This document shows positions 23,901 to 32,690 of a stretch of DNA of 64,000 nucleotides, one piece after another. Made by a program: the position numbers and the translations under genes. Where the stretch lies: contig NC_092671.1 in the NCBI RefSeq assembly GCF_964355755.1, positions 33,995,304 through 34,059,303 of the forward strand. Direction: 5' to 3'. Each line of letters opens with the position of its first letter. The first letter of the stretch is position 1. Origin of the DNA: Antedon mediterranea (lineage: Eukaryota; Echinodermata; Crinoidea; Comatulida; Antedonidae). The notes under the pieces are model-generated. The model was not told where the DNA came from. It was given only the letters and a program-made list of their open reading frames with translations, and searched no databases.

Positions 23901-24365
23901 AAAAACATCTCTTACACATTTCACATGAAAATATTGACTACAACAGTCACATGTTATGCAATTGTCGTCTACTTTCACTTCAATATTACAGAAATCGCAT
24001 GTATCATCAAACTCTGAAGTGACCTCTGTACCATAAGATAATATGTTTATGATATCATCAATTATTCCTTTAAATTCAGTTGTATCTTTCATAAATTCAC
24101 AATTGACATTACCTGTATCATCATTTCTCTCGTCTTTGACATTCTCAGTTGAACAGCATTCATCAAGTAGGTCCAAGATATCATTAACAACTATTTTAAA
24201 TTCTGCTGTCTTATCCATAACTCCATTATTAACATTACCAGTTGTATTGACAAAAATCTGCTTTTTACTTGTAACTTCTTTATTCACATTTTTACACAAA
24301 TAAATTATCATTGTAAAGATAATCAACAAAAAGATACCAACTACTGCTATGAATTCCATATCCAT
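14991..24365 (-). CDS. Autonomous Helentron polyprotein (Rep-helicase-endonuclease with PHD, C76-like and OTU protease domains)
   Basis: A single frame of 3124 codons encodes the rolling-circle replicase of a Helentron. Visible in order: a hydrophobic segment at residues 4-23; a PHD finger (C123, C126, C139, C142, H147, C150, C168, C171); a herpes-tegument/C76-like cysteine protease (Q555, C556, D684, H686); an OTU protease (D875, C878, H994); K/R-rich 18-residue repeats (about 1230-1410); a Cys-rich region (about 1440-1560); the HUH Rep motif H1942-V-H1944 with Y2129 and Y2133; a PIF1-like helicase with Walker A GAGTGKS (K2488), DE 2571-2572, GDFYQLPPV and late motifs HKVQGLT and VALSR; and an APE-like endonuclease (E2941 in LTETWL, IYRPP, GDFN with D3058, IDH, terminal SYH with H3117). 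The endonuclease fused after the helicase is the Helentron hallmark. All core motifs are intact without introns, so recent activity is plausible. The start ATG is the first in the frame; an upstream spliced exon cannot be excluded. Confidence 0.93.
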   Translation of the reverse strand: MDMEFIAVVGIFLLIIFTMIIYLCKNVNKEVTSKKQIFVNTTGNVNNGVMDKTAEFKIVVNDILDLLDECCSTENVKDERNDDTGNVNCEFMKDTTEFKGIIDDIINILSYGTEVTSEFDDTCDFCNIEVKVDDNCITCDCCSQYFHVKCVRDVFEDKLCNSRVIWICSMCGNSNFVNNMLGEIGIPCHFNRYTILEPDESVTADFPELTKNKEKRCNNAKLKCQQTGSEDLLGSDWMRVRSKKRTDNKKKRCKNRGNKKRRKPVINGISLEPGVKYIGKGVKDFYERRNNNKMEWNMNTNTYREYNKENSKTNVLGNSQTIIDDSGRPMCDVLKNTKVTNGIQQQSGGGSKRLRNNKGRFVKTKKIDNKKAQGNVNLKNDCDTMKDIKNMGNTDNSETKTDEDFKIECTVENDNTATDDAKAQNNSKINDRSRLIDSNGTDHKNQTCASCEFEENEVLIIDDGCKKAVTEKIRFHTKPKCNQHTIDVDIEVLTKNNFSDELIIDDVPKQKNTRKRQKTQSINELQVYNSNENITVAQGNFNQGNYRFGFASGKQCVANSLVAILYSTKRNGNEFYTKDLDTILTLGNELYCYIQKDSTMHEDLLMISELPKELDILDNTFVISPKESVFGIIDGNLEFMAEYGALSLNQALEKELHQHDAFFMNFNRSTFSIIKRVNGFLIFDPHARDRFGCVSEHGKSILLYSPSWQGVYDYCIRLAKSMNCNLHETEFELTGVNIENKSMMLCSASVLDDNCEQSNLGNVDVDEPSTSYQYKCSTRLPDKNSDYKVKGKTHNKEGHVSSSNGWQSDSDIEIVNVQYGERPDKNFKFIPISEAQKKNMCKEVGIHCEHTDMNCGINRASQIGHPLQITNITGDGNCFYRAISYIISGTEDNHFLLRRAITNHLLETGDLFINTFSHEYRSVKEYVFKKRVMDNGTWASNTEISAMANLLNTDIYSFNDQLLTWQLFSAKKPGRIDDVTTDNGIYILYTMNVHFNVVESVNVSQNNVQETTGQVDMNVTTRKRKQTGKETCDTFEDIEPKHKQSKTVERPCSESRVKILSRKRKPSYRIRKESAKNRQRIKREREENNNSEETNEIENKYQSDSVYRDEKKRKVKEAQQMKYCDDDDYKFQKSKDNRKRQYKMYRCDPEYNVKVRNKARHNYNNNLHYRTTKKAANLLNYKFNEKYRQNLKETKKNRYNNDTIFRHKTRQNNNQRNKKKYHNDLTFQQNLKQKLAEKYCNNSKFRENVTQKLAEKYRSNLKFRQNCKEKLAEKYRNNLKFRQNCKQKLAEKYRSNLKFRQNCKQKLVEKYRSNLKFRQNCKEKLAEKYRSNLKFRQNCKDKLAEKYRSNLKFRQNCKNKLAEKYRSNLKFRQNCKQKLAEKYRGNLKFRQRCKKRFTEKYHCDEGFRKNVMKKNMKNREKRKTKNTNFEFVLENFRETVSRGPEYVCCVCFKMLFKDQVMKCTKAKYKNKACINEKYLHICNNECNKPCQFIESPRCRLWICFTCHRKLLNGKVPAEANSNNLQLHDIPPELRCLNNLEQHLIGLNIPFMKLMNLPKGGQNGIHGPVVCVPSNTIETVKMLPRPQVDDQLISVKLKRKLSYKGYYKYKFVNTANVIQALRYLQDHNKCYFDIAINEEWHNYLSEDNIERETTNENENNEEEEEKEEEIEDRLCGVTFDTSLQPVDRRQNLVDEYFNDIICCAPCENNSPIALLSNKSNEAKSFPVLFPTGQPTFHDTRDVKITLGRYFHNRLMHIDNRFAQNTEFIFYAQSLYELQQILSSISIALRKGSSKKDDFSKVTVSDLKNVTKIQEILKSDRGYKFLKQIRGTPPYWQATQKDIIAMVRQIGKPTFFLSFSSADFRWKEIMTTLLSQSGDQRNIEELEWADKCNLLKSNPVTVARMFDKRFHTFLKNVILSEAQPIGKVVDYFYRIEFQMRGSPHVHMLVWVENAPIFGTDKDNEVINFVDKYISCAVPCETVDRELNEIVKSVQIHSKRHSKSCKKKGTNCRFNFPRQPSGNTFVMRPTIVDKDNDDNDDNKEAMELLTSVKDAVTNEETYKNAIELFQSLGITQSAFEKANNCVATEEKIVIKRNPQDVWVNQYNPSLLRAWNANMDIQYITNVYACIIYVIGYMSKSEREMGLLLNHAASEVKEGNEDARQSLRKLGNVYMNNREVSAQESIYRVCSLRLKECSRKVEFIPVGPNPVRMSLPLSVIKNKEDDDVSAWLPNKIDKYKARPNSSEFNKMCLAKFCSEYRILSSSEMKGNKQKKNVFQLKKQLGFIQKRTRTSNAIVRYPRFPMDTAPEKYFLSILQLFLPFRKDEQLKPPNFETYEQFHEKGCVKLCGCQLQTVKSIVHGNMEQYEKSADDVEEAQECLSKFGPQEDAWSLLCPESEKERLDNPKPNVEVDDEEDEFFIPDFGIQKNHTSKVESNSSNIPRPELNKMIRSLNEKQQHIFYKTRQWCLDKANGKKPEAFYTFITGGAGTGKSHLVNCIYNEATRILGKIMENPDDLSILKLAPTGIAAYNIKGQTIHSALSIPINISLPYQPLGEEKISALRNKLGQLQIVIIDEISMVNQRLLWYIHGRLRQIKQVRNDSPFGNISVIAVGDFYQLPPVMGSSLYKDTLESSLWVDNFKQVQLDQIMRQKEDKEFALLLNKLRTKEKHDCLSDNDLFVLKSRETGEECEDAVHIYPRNKQVDEWNKKMLHKICTDIVCIEAEDSVVNAKKQTKICEKPRNSRQTSLLNYLWIALNARVMLIKNVDVKKGLTNGCMGHVYEIVKPNNNAKPVSIKVKFDNNDIGVQAIEMFKESMGNKYSRKQFPLKLAYACTVHKVQGLTMNEAVVCLKNTFAPGQAYVALSRVTSISGLTIEHLNHNLIYCDPNIKKCLNNMDSYVQCEKQGHDSDSKFSIMLHNIQGLKQHFADLQCNDLFMNSTIICLTETWLNKDDDVFEVNIEPYKLYHQARYDSYSNRNVLSSKLKNQAHGGVAVYTKNTFSSRLNIPNYDIEAVSFLITSPISVSVSVIYRPPSYDINQFCQNLRKYLEELQKVSTKCIVMGDFNENLFKQSSRVNNLMSENEYRQHVTCSTTENNTLIDHVYSKGLDSVQAEVIPIYYSYHEAIQIKF
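20130..20690 (-). repeat. 54-bp coding minisatellite inside the Helentron ORF
   Basis: About ten head-to-tail units of exactly 54 bases (18 codons) with consensus KLAEKYRSNLKFRQNCK plus one residue. The central units are nearly identical in DNA and the outer units (KYCNNSKFRENV and KYHCDEGFRKNV) are diverged, as expected from expansion from the middle. The segment is strongly basic and lies between the OTU domain and the Rep region; a role in nucleic-acid binding is inference. Confidence 0.9.
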
Positions 24366-24930
24366 TATTCAAAATTTGTATAAGAAACAAATTTCTTCAA
24401 ATTTATAAACTTTGTTTACAAATTAAATTAAAATGTATTCTGCAATTCCAATGAATATTACAATTAGGTTCTTTTTATCAATTCAAACTTCAAAAAAGAA
24501 ATCCTTGCTACAACAAAATAAATTATTAAAAATTCCAAAAACAATTCAACTTTATATTGTCTTTTGTTTCTATGACTTTTAACTTTTGTCCTAATTTCTT
24601 TTCTCTTTGTCAATACTTTTTTTGTCTGCTTTTTTTCAATAATTCGATTATACAATTTCACTGAATAAAAAAATTAGCTTCTGCTTAATATTGGCTTGAT
24701 GAAATACTTTATATTATTTTCAACTTCTCTTTAATACTTGGTTATGCTAAATAGTTTCAGATTCTAATTTTTATTCTTTTTACAATTCTATTTAATAACA
24801 GATTCAAATAAAAGTGACCTTTAAATCTTCTTTAATTAATTCTTTTGTAATAAACTCTGTTTAATATTTATTTCTTTATAATAAGCTTCTGTTTTATTCT
24901 TCAAACTTTTGTTTGTATAATCAAACTTTA
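24366..24930. other. AT-rich 5' flank of the Helentron ORF
   Basis: On the - strand this is the leader immediately upstream of the polyprotein ATG. It has degenerate blocks (TTTGTAATAAACT, CTGTTTAATATTTA) that look like decayed relatives of the 90-bp repeat just to the right. No gene is seen. Confidence 0.5.
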
Positions 24931-25205
24931 ACTTTACACTTTTGCTTTTGCAAAAATGGTTTTGTAATAAACTTTTGTTTATTAGTTGTTTCCTTGTGAT
25001 TAACTTCTGTTATCTTCAAGGTTTTACACTTTTGCTTTTGCAAAAATGGTTTTGTAATAAACTTTTGTTTATTAGTTGTTTCCTTGTGATTAACTTTTGT
25101 TATCTTCAAGGTTTTACACTTTTGCTTTTGCAAAAATGGTTTGTAATAAACTTTTGTTTATTAGTTTTTCCTTGTGATAAACTTCTGTTTACTTCAAGGT
25201 TTTAT
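24931..25205. repeat. 90-bp tandem repeat, three units
   Basis: The landmark ACACTTTTGCTTTTGCAAAA recurs at 24936, 25026 and 25116, giving a 90-base period with very few changes. The unit length is a multiple of three, so it produces repetitive open frames on both strands that are not believable genes. It lies about 0.6-0.8 kb upstream of the Helentron ATG on the - strand. Confidence 0.85.
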
Positions 25206-25267
25206 TGAATGTTTCAAAGATACTTTTAAAAAATGTTTAAAAAGAAATTGTGCATATATTAAAATTC

Positions 25268-25352
25268 GGTAACCCCTCGTAGAAACTCTCTTTGGAGAGT
25301 GGATCTTTTTCTAAAGACCCGGATCTCTTCTGAGATCCAGTGGGTTTATATA
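25268..25352 (-). promoter_or_regulatory. Cluster of short hairpins with a TATA-like box upstream of the Helentron ORF
   Basis: Reading the - strand, a TATA-like element (TTATATAAA, about 25343-25352) precedes a stem-loop GGATCTC-AGAA-GAGATCC (25322-25339) and a second, ACTCTC-CAAA-GAGAGT (about 25285-25300). The order fits a promoter with a structured leader about 0.95 kb before the ATG, or a Helentron 5'-end hairpin. Neither reading is proven. Confidence 0.3.
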
Positions 25353-25362
25353 AGACAGTCAC

Positions 25363-25935
25363 CTACAATAAAAGAAAAAAAAAAGAGTTAGTTATTAATT
25401 TTAAGATACACGGTACAGTACTAAGAATTCCAGTCAAACAATTATAAATTGAATCAGTAGATAAATCAGTGTTTTTACAAATACCTAAATAATAATATAC
25501 ATATCCCCCTTGTGGAATGTAACATGATCTATTGGGCCTAGCAAAACAAATTAGGACCAACTCACTACTAAATTTAGGATAGAGACCCATTTTATAAAAT
25601 TGCAAATTTATGTCTGGAGAAACTGACCACCACATTTATGTTAAAAAGGATGATTGTCCCAAATTTTGAAGTAAACGGTGATAATATATTTGTGACTTTG
25701 GTTTATACAATATAAATAAATCACTATAGAAGATATTTTGACCTAAAAATATGTCAAAACTTCATTACATGGAATGTGTCGGAAACAAATTCTTTCATAA
25801 AAATTTCACCTTTAAAATTAATCTGAAAATAGGTTTAATTATTCAATGTTCTAATAAAATAGAATTTTATACACAAAAATATTTGGTCACTCAGTATAGT
25901 AAATTTACAAACAACACATGTTTATCAATTAAGGG
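25363..25935. other. Stretch with one unassigned 90-codon open frame, otherwise nothing seen
   Basis: On the - strand 25635-25363 is an open frame of 90 codons starting MWWSVSPDINLQ with several Trp, Pro and Cys residues. This is a less biased composition than chance frames in this AT-rich DNA, but I recognise no family and see no supporting context. The rest up to 25935 holds no recognisable gene or repeat. Confidence 0.25.
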
Positions 25936-28900
25936 AGGGCATAAAGTAAGGAAAATATGTTTTTTCCGTTTTACAGATAATTTTCTAATACTCACAGCTG
26001 TAACTGACACTGTATATTTTCTGTACAACTACAATCTAAAAAATAAAAGGAAAATCATTAATAATGGCAAATAAACAACATTAACACTTTTTTAAAATCA
26101 ACATGCTTCTTAATCAATGCCAACGGTTCACAAACTAAAGAAAATATGTTTTATCCGTTTAACAGATAATCTACTAATACTCACAGCTGTAGCTGACACT
26201 GTATATGTTCTACAATCTAAAACAAAAAAACAAGGAAAAATATTAATAATTGGCAATAAACAACATTAACACTTTTTCCAAATCAACATGCTTCTTAATC
26301 AATGTCTGAAAAATTAAGAAATTCCTCAAAATAACTTTGGGTATGAGACAGCTGGTTAGGGCCTACATGTTGTCTCTATGCTAATTTCATTTAATATTTT
26401 ATTCACAAACCATAAAATCTGAATGCCGTAAATGTTTCATAATAGAAAATTCCTACAAAATAACAGGCAACTGTTCACAAAGTAAGGAAAATATGTTTTC
26501 TCCGTTTAACAGATAATCTACTAATACTCACAGCTGTAGCTAACACTGTATATTTTCTACAATCTAAAAACAACAAGGAAAAACATTGATAATGGCAAGA
26601 AACAACATTAACCCTTTCGCTAAATCAACGTGCTTCTTAATCAATGACTGAAAATTAAAAAATTTCCTCAAAAAAACCTTGGATATGGGCCGGCTGATTG
26701 GGGTCTACATGTTGTCTCAATACTACTTTCATTTAATATCTTATTCACAAACCATAAAATCTGAAATATGTAAATGTTTCATAATATAAAATGCCTACAA
26801 AATAACAGGCAACAGTTCACAAAGTAAGGAAAATATGTTTTCTCCATTTAACAAATAATCTACTAATACTCACAGCTGTAGCTGAAACTGTTAATTTTCT
26901 ACAATCTAAAAAAAAACAAGGAAAAACATTGATAATGGCAATAAACAACATTAACACTTTTTCCAAATCAACATGCTTCTTAATCAATGTCTGAAAAATT
27001 AGGAAATTTCCTCAAAATGACTTTGGGTATGGGCCGGCTGATTGCGGCCTACATGTTGTCTCAATGGTAATTTCATTTAATTATTTGATCACAAACAATA
27101 AAATCTGAATTACGTAAATGTTTCATAATAGAAAATGTCTACAAAATAACAGGCAACAGTTCACAAAGTAAGGAAAATATGTTTTCTCCGTTTAACAGAT
27201 AATCTACTAATACTCACAGCTGTAGCTAACACTGTATATGTTCTACAATCTAAAACAAAAAAACAAGGGAAAACATTAATAATTGGCAATAAACAACATT
27301 AACACTTTTTCCAAATCAACAAGCTTCTTAATCAATGTCTGAAAAATTAAGAAATTCCTCAAAATGACTTTGGGTATGAGACAGCTGGTTAGGGCCTACA
27401 TGTTGTCTCAATGCTAATTTCATTTAATATTTTATTCACAAACCATAAAATCTGAATGATGTGAATATTACATAATAGAAAATGCCTACAAAATAACAGG
27501 CAACGGTTCACAAAGTAAAGAAAATATGTTTTCTCCGTTTAACAGATAATCTACTAATACTCACAGCTGTAGCTGACACTGTATATTTTCTACAATCTAA
27601 AAAAAAACAAGAAAAAACATTAATAATTGGCAATAAACAACATTAACACTTTTTCCAAATCAACATGCTTCTTAATCGAGGTCTGAAAAATTAAGAAATT
27701 TCCTCAAAATGACTTTAGGTATGGGACGGCTGGTTAGGGCCTACATGTTGTCTCAATGCTAATTTCATTTAATATTTTATTCACAAACCATAAAATCTGA
27801 ATTATGTAAATGTTTCATAATAGAAAATGCCTACAAAATAACAGGCAACTGTTCACAAAGTAAGGAAAATATGTTTTCTCCGTTTAACGGATAATCTACT
27901 AATACTCACAGCTATAGCTAACACTGTATATTTTCTACAATCTAAAAACAACAAGGAAAAACATTGATATTGGCAATAAACAACATTAACCCTTTTCCTA
28001 AATCAACATGCTTCTTAATCAATGTCTGAAAAATTAAGAAATTTCCTCAAAATAACTTTGGGTATGGGCCGGCTGATTGCGGCCTACATGTTGTCTCAAT
28101 GGTAATTTCATTTAATTGTTTGATCACAAACTATAAAATCTGAATTACGTAAATGTTTCATAATAGAAAATGTCTACAAAATAACAGGCAACAGTTCACA
28201 AAGTAAGGAAAATATGTTTTCTCCGTTTAACAGATAATCTACTGATACTCACAGCTGTAGCTGAAACTGTATATTTTCTACAATCTAAAAAAAAACAAGG
28301 AAAAACATTGATAATGGCAATAAACAACATTAACACTTTTTCCAAATCAACAAGCTTCTTAATCAATGTCTGAAAAATTAAGAAATTTCCTCAAAATGAC
28401 TTTGGGTATGAGACGACTGATTAGGGCAGGCAACAGTTCACAAAGTAAGGAAAATATGTTTTCTCCGTTTAACAAATAATCTACTAATACTCACAGCTGT
28501 AGCTAAAACTGTATATTTTCTACAATCTAAAAAAAACAAGGAAAAACATTGATAATGGTAATAAACAACATTTACACTTTTTCCAAATCAACAAGCTTCT
28601 TAATCAATGTCTGAAAAATTAAGAATTTTCCTCAAAATGACTTTGGGCATGGGTCGGCTAATTGCGGCCTAAATGTTGTCTCAATGCTAATTTCATTTAA
28701 TATTTTATTCACAAATCATAAAATCTGAATGATGTAAATGTTTCATAATAGAAAATGCCTACAAAATAACAGGCAACAGTTCACAAAGTAAGGAAAATAT
28801 GTTTTCTCTGTTTAACAGATAATCTACTAATACTCACAGCTGTAGCTGACACTGTATATTTTCTACAATCTAAAAAAAAAACAAAGAAAAACATTAATAA

Positions 28901-30385
28901 TTGGCAATAAACAACATTAACACTTTTTCCAAATCAACAAGCCACTTAATCAATGTCTGAAAAATTAAGAAATTTCCTCAAAATGACTTTGGGTATGGGT
29001 CGGCTAATTGGGGCCTACATGTTGTCTCAATGCTAATTTCATTTAATATTTTATTCACAAACCATAAAATCTGAATGATGTAAATGTTTCATAATAGAAA
29101 ATGTCTACAAAATAACAGGCAACTGTTCACAAAGTAAGGAAAATATGTTTTCTCCATTTAACAAATAATCTACTCACAGCTGTAGCTAACACTGTATATT
29201 TTCTACAATCTAAAAACAACAAGGAAAAACATTGATAATGGCAATAAACAACATTAACCCTTTTGCTAAATCAACATGCTTCTTAATCAATGTCTGAACA
29301 ATTTCCTCAAAATAACTTTGGGTATGGGCCGGCTGATTGGGGTCTACATGTTGTCTCAATACTACTTTCATTTAATATCTTATTCACAAACCATAAAATC
29401 TGAATTATGTAAATGTTTCATAATATAAAATGCCTACAAAATAACAGGCAACAGTTCACAAAGTAAGGAAAATATGTTTTCTCCGTTTAACAGATAATCT
29501 ACTAATACTCACAGCTGTAGCTGAAACTGTTAATTTTCTACAATCTAAAAAAAAACAAGGAAAAACATTGATAATGGCAATAAACAACATTAACACTTTT
29601 TCCAAATCAACATGCTTCTTAATCAATGTCTGAAAAATTAGGAAATTTCCTCAAAATGACTTTGGGTATGGGCCGGCTGATTGCGGCCTACATGTTGTCT
29701 CAATGGTAATTTCATTTAATTATTTGATCACAAACAATAAAATCTGAATTACGTAAATGTTTCCTAATAGAAAATGTCTACAAAATAACAGGCAACAGTT
29801 GACAAAGTAAGGAAAATATGTTTTCTCCGTTTAACAGATAATCTACTGATACTCACAGCTGTAGCTGAAACTGTATATTTTCTACAATCTAAAAAAAAAC
29901 AAGGAAAAACATTGATAATGGCAATAAACAACATTAACACTTTTTCCAAATCAACAAGCTTCTTAATCAATGTCTGAAAAATTAAGAAATTTCCTCAAAA
30001 TGACTTTGGGTATGAGACAACTGATTAGGGCAGGCAACAGTTCACAAAGTAAGGAAAATATGTTTTCTCCGTTTAACAAATAATCTACTGATACTCACAG
30101 CTGTATAGCTGAAACTGTATATTTTCTACAATCTAAAAAAAACAAGGAAAAACATTGATAATGGTAATAAACAACATTAACACTTTTTCCAAATCAACAA
30201 GCTTCTTAATCAATGTCTGAAAAATTAAGAAATTTCCTCAAAATGACTTTGGGTATGGGTCGGCTGATTGGGGCCTACGTGTTGTCTCAATGGTAATTTC
30301 ATTTAATAGTTTGATCACAAACAATAAAATCTGAATTATGTAAATGTTTCATAATAGTGAATGCCTACAAAATAACAGGCAACAC
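25936..30385. repeat. Satellite-like array of ~345-bp units (about 14 units)
   Basis: The landmark GTTCACAAAGTAAGGAAAAT recurs at about 26126, 26473, 26814, 27159, 27506, 27851, 28194, 28436, 28779, 29125, 29454, 29798 and 30040, and the array ends near 30385. Most spacings are 341-347; one is 329; two are 242 after an internal deletion of about 100 bases. The first unit (from 25936) is short and diverged. Every unit carries AATACTCACAGCTGTAGC or a close variant. Confidence 0.92.
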
Positions 30386-31335
30386 TTCTCTCCCAATCAC
30401 GAGACCATAAATCATCTCTACAAATTATTTATTTTATGTTCACTACTTACAATATTCTAGAGATTATGAAGTACTGTAGAAACAATAATGTTATTACTGT
30501 ACTTATATCTCTTCCAACAACTACAAGACAAAAATAAATAGGCTAATGACATAAGACAAGTGAAAAAGTGAACTGAATTGACCTACACTACTACTTACTA
30601 GACTATAGTATAGACTAGCCTAAACCCAGGCTACTTGCTACTGTAAGCTTGTTCAACGAGTCGTTGTTTCTTCTCTTTAGGAACTTATACAACTAAAAAC
30701 TAGGCCTAGCCCCTACCTAGGCTAGTAGGCATAGAAGAGAACTTTACAAAGCAGGCTCACCTTGCTAACACAATGCTATTAAGACCTCTAAACTAAGACT
30801 AGTAGTACAATAGTAGGCTATAATTATACCGGTGTTAATTTTAAGGCATGGTATTCAAGATAAAGTTTGTTAACAAATTAGGAGTTAATATATAATTATA
30901 AGCCAGATGCAAAGTGGAACTAGGCTAGCGTCATTATGCCTCTACTACAGTACTGTACAGCTAAATCAAGGCTAGGTCTAGGCCTTCCTGAAGAGGTAAT
31001 CCGGGATACGACTAGCCTAGGCCTAGGCCTATCTTAGAATAGGCCATTTCATGTTGATGACAAACACAAAAGCAATTAAATATTACAAATCAAAAATCCA
31101 AATTAAGCAAAATATATCTTACCTATTTCTTACTATTATATTTAACACAATTGTGTTTAAACTTTTTGTAATATAGGCTATATGTTCGTTTTAACAAATA
31201 AAATTGCGAAGCAATATCGGGAGCAATACTATAATAAATTATTACAAATCCAACATGGAGGTGTAACCACGTTGTTCTTCACTAATATGGCACGCAATCG
31301 TCGCCAAAAGTAACATAAATGCTGTAGGCCTAGGC
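30386..31335. other. Non-repetitive stretch rich in GGCCTA motifs, no gene established
   Basis: Contains many TAGGCC/GGCCTA motifs. At 30846-30930 a fragment (GGTATTCAAGATAAAGTTTG and following) matches one arm of the inverted-repeat element found at 45305-46105. Good 5' splice-like signals exist on the - strand (AGCAAG|GTGAGCC near 30764; AATAG|GTAAGATAT near 31118), but no open exon could be attached to them. Confidence 0.4.
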
Positions 31336-31800
31336 CCAGACACAATTCACCACATTTTCACCATAAAAGTTTAATTTATATCGTGCGCTAACTTCCTATT
31401 GAAAAAACAAATGTAATGTTCCACAGAAATCAATTTTCCTTCACATGTTAAACATTTTTTAATTTTCATTAGGCCTACGTCATCATAAAAAAAATTAGAA
31501 TAACATCAGTTGCTTAATTTTATCTATAGAGTATATTTTAATCTGTTTAGATCTCATCGGAATGAAAAGTGACCCAAATGATTAAAATTTAATATGGAAG
31601 TTGTTGAATTGTAGATATGAATTCATGTTGTCTATCTGGTATCATGACGTCATCAAGTGATATATGGAGGTAGTATGTACCAAAATATATAATAATCACA
31701 AGGTTTTCCCTGTACCAGTAATATTGTCCACAAAGCATATGGCTCTGATTGTCCATCCGATACGGCGCCACCATAGATTAGGAAGTATACAACTTTTTGT
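31336..31800 (+). mobile_element. Degenerate family C/D-like HINE fragment
   Basis: ATTTATATCGTGCGCTAACT and CATGTTCCACAG-like blocks near 31375-31425 match the D body (ATCATGCGCAAACTTTCTATGG, CATGTTTCACAG). TGACGTCATCAAG at 31645 matches the conserved D/C palindrome, preceded by a TAGATATGAATTCATG block. No terminal hairpins remain, so it is an old copy. Confidence 0.5.
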
Positions 31801-32055
31801 GAAGGTCACACTCGCAATCTGAGCCTGGACCAAAGGTTGTGTTTTCATGAAAAAAAAACCAATCATATTAAATTCTATTTTGATATTTAATTATTGATTT
31901 TATGCAAATCATTTAATAAAAAATATATATTGCATTGTTGTTTTGACAACTCTTGACAACTACAATGCTGATTTTGCCATCCCTTAAGGACTAACGGCTT
32001 ACATAAAATGCAATAAAAAAAAAAAAACGAGTAAAACAATTAAATCATATCATAA

Positions 32056-32690
32056 TGACATTTAATAGTTGTCTTGTAGCAAACAGAACATTAATTATTC
32101 ATCTTAATTAGCAGCAAATTACACCGATTATAAATACAACATTATTAGGCCTATATTTATATTATTTATTATTATTTACAACAAATTACACTGATTATAA
32201 TACCAAATTTACGTACATTATATATTATCTTAATTAGCAGCAAATTCCACTGATTATAAATACAAAACTATTAAATTTACATTAATTACTTAACTCATTT
32301 ACCAACAAACTACACTGATAATACACAATTATTACACTTTACATAATGATGTATTACAATCAGCAAAAATTTCACCAATTATACATACAAAATCATTAAA
32401 TTGACATTAATAATTTATCTCAATTACCAATAAAAAAATATTTTTTAAATTTATATTAATTATTTATCTTTATTAGCAATAAATTACACTAATTATAAAT
32501 ACAAAATTAAAGCTACATTAAATATTTATTAGCAGCAAATTACACTGATTATAAATATAAAAACATTTAACTCATTTAGCAACTGACACTGACTTTAAGT
32601 ACAAAATCATTACATTTACATTAATTATTAAATAAATTTTATTTTAACTAGCACCAAATTAAACTAAATACAAAATTAAATAATATCAAT
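32056..32690. repeat. AT-rich ~66-bp degenerate tandem repeat
   Basis: The monomer is roughly AATTAGCAGCAAATTACACTG followed by ATTATAAATACAAAATTATT and AAATTTACATTAATTATTTATC. Several diverged monomers lie in tandem. The same repeat fills 33840-35180, 35985-36150, 39205-39545, 40850-41410, 41660-41815, 42045-42230 and 42500-42930. Confidence 0.75.

Noticed and set aside
24921-25208. Repetitive frames on both strands upstream of the Helentron
   Set aside because: They come from the 90-bp repeat, a multiple of three; both strands being open shows an artefact.
25936-30385. CRISPR-like array
   Set aside because: Units of ~345 bp with no short repeat/unique spacer alternation in a eukaryotic window; it is a satellite-type array.
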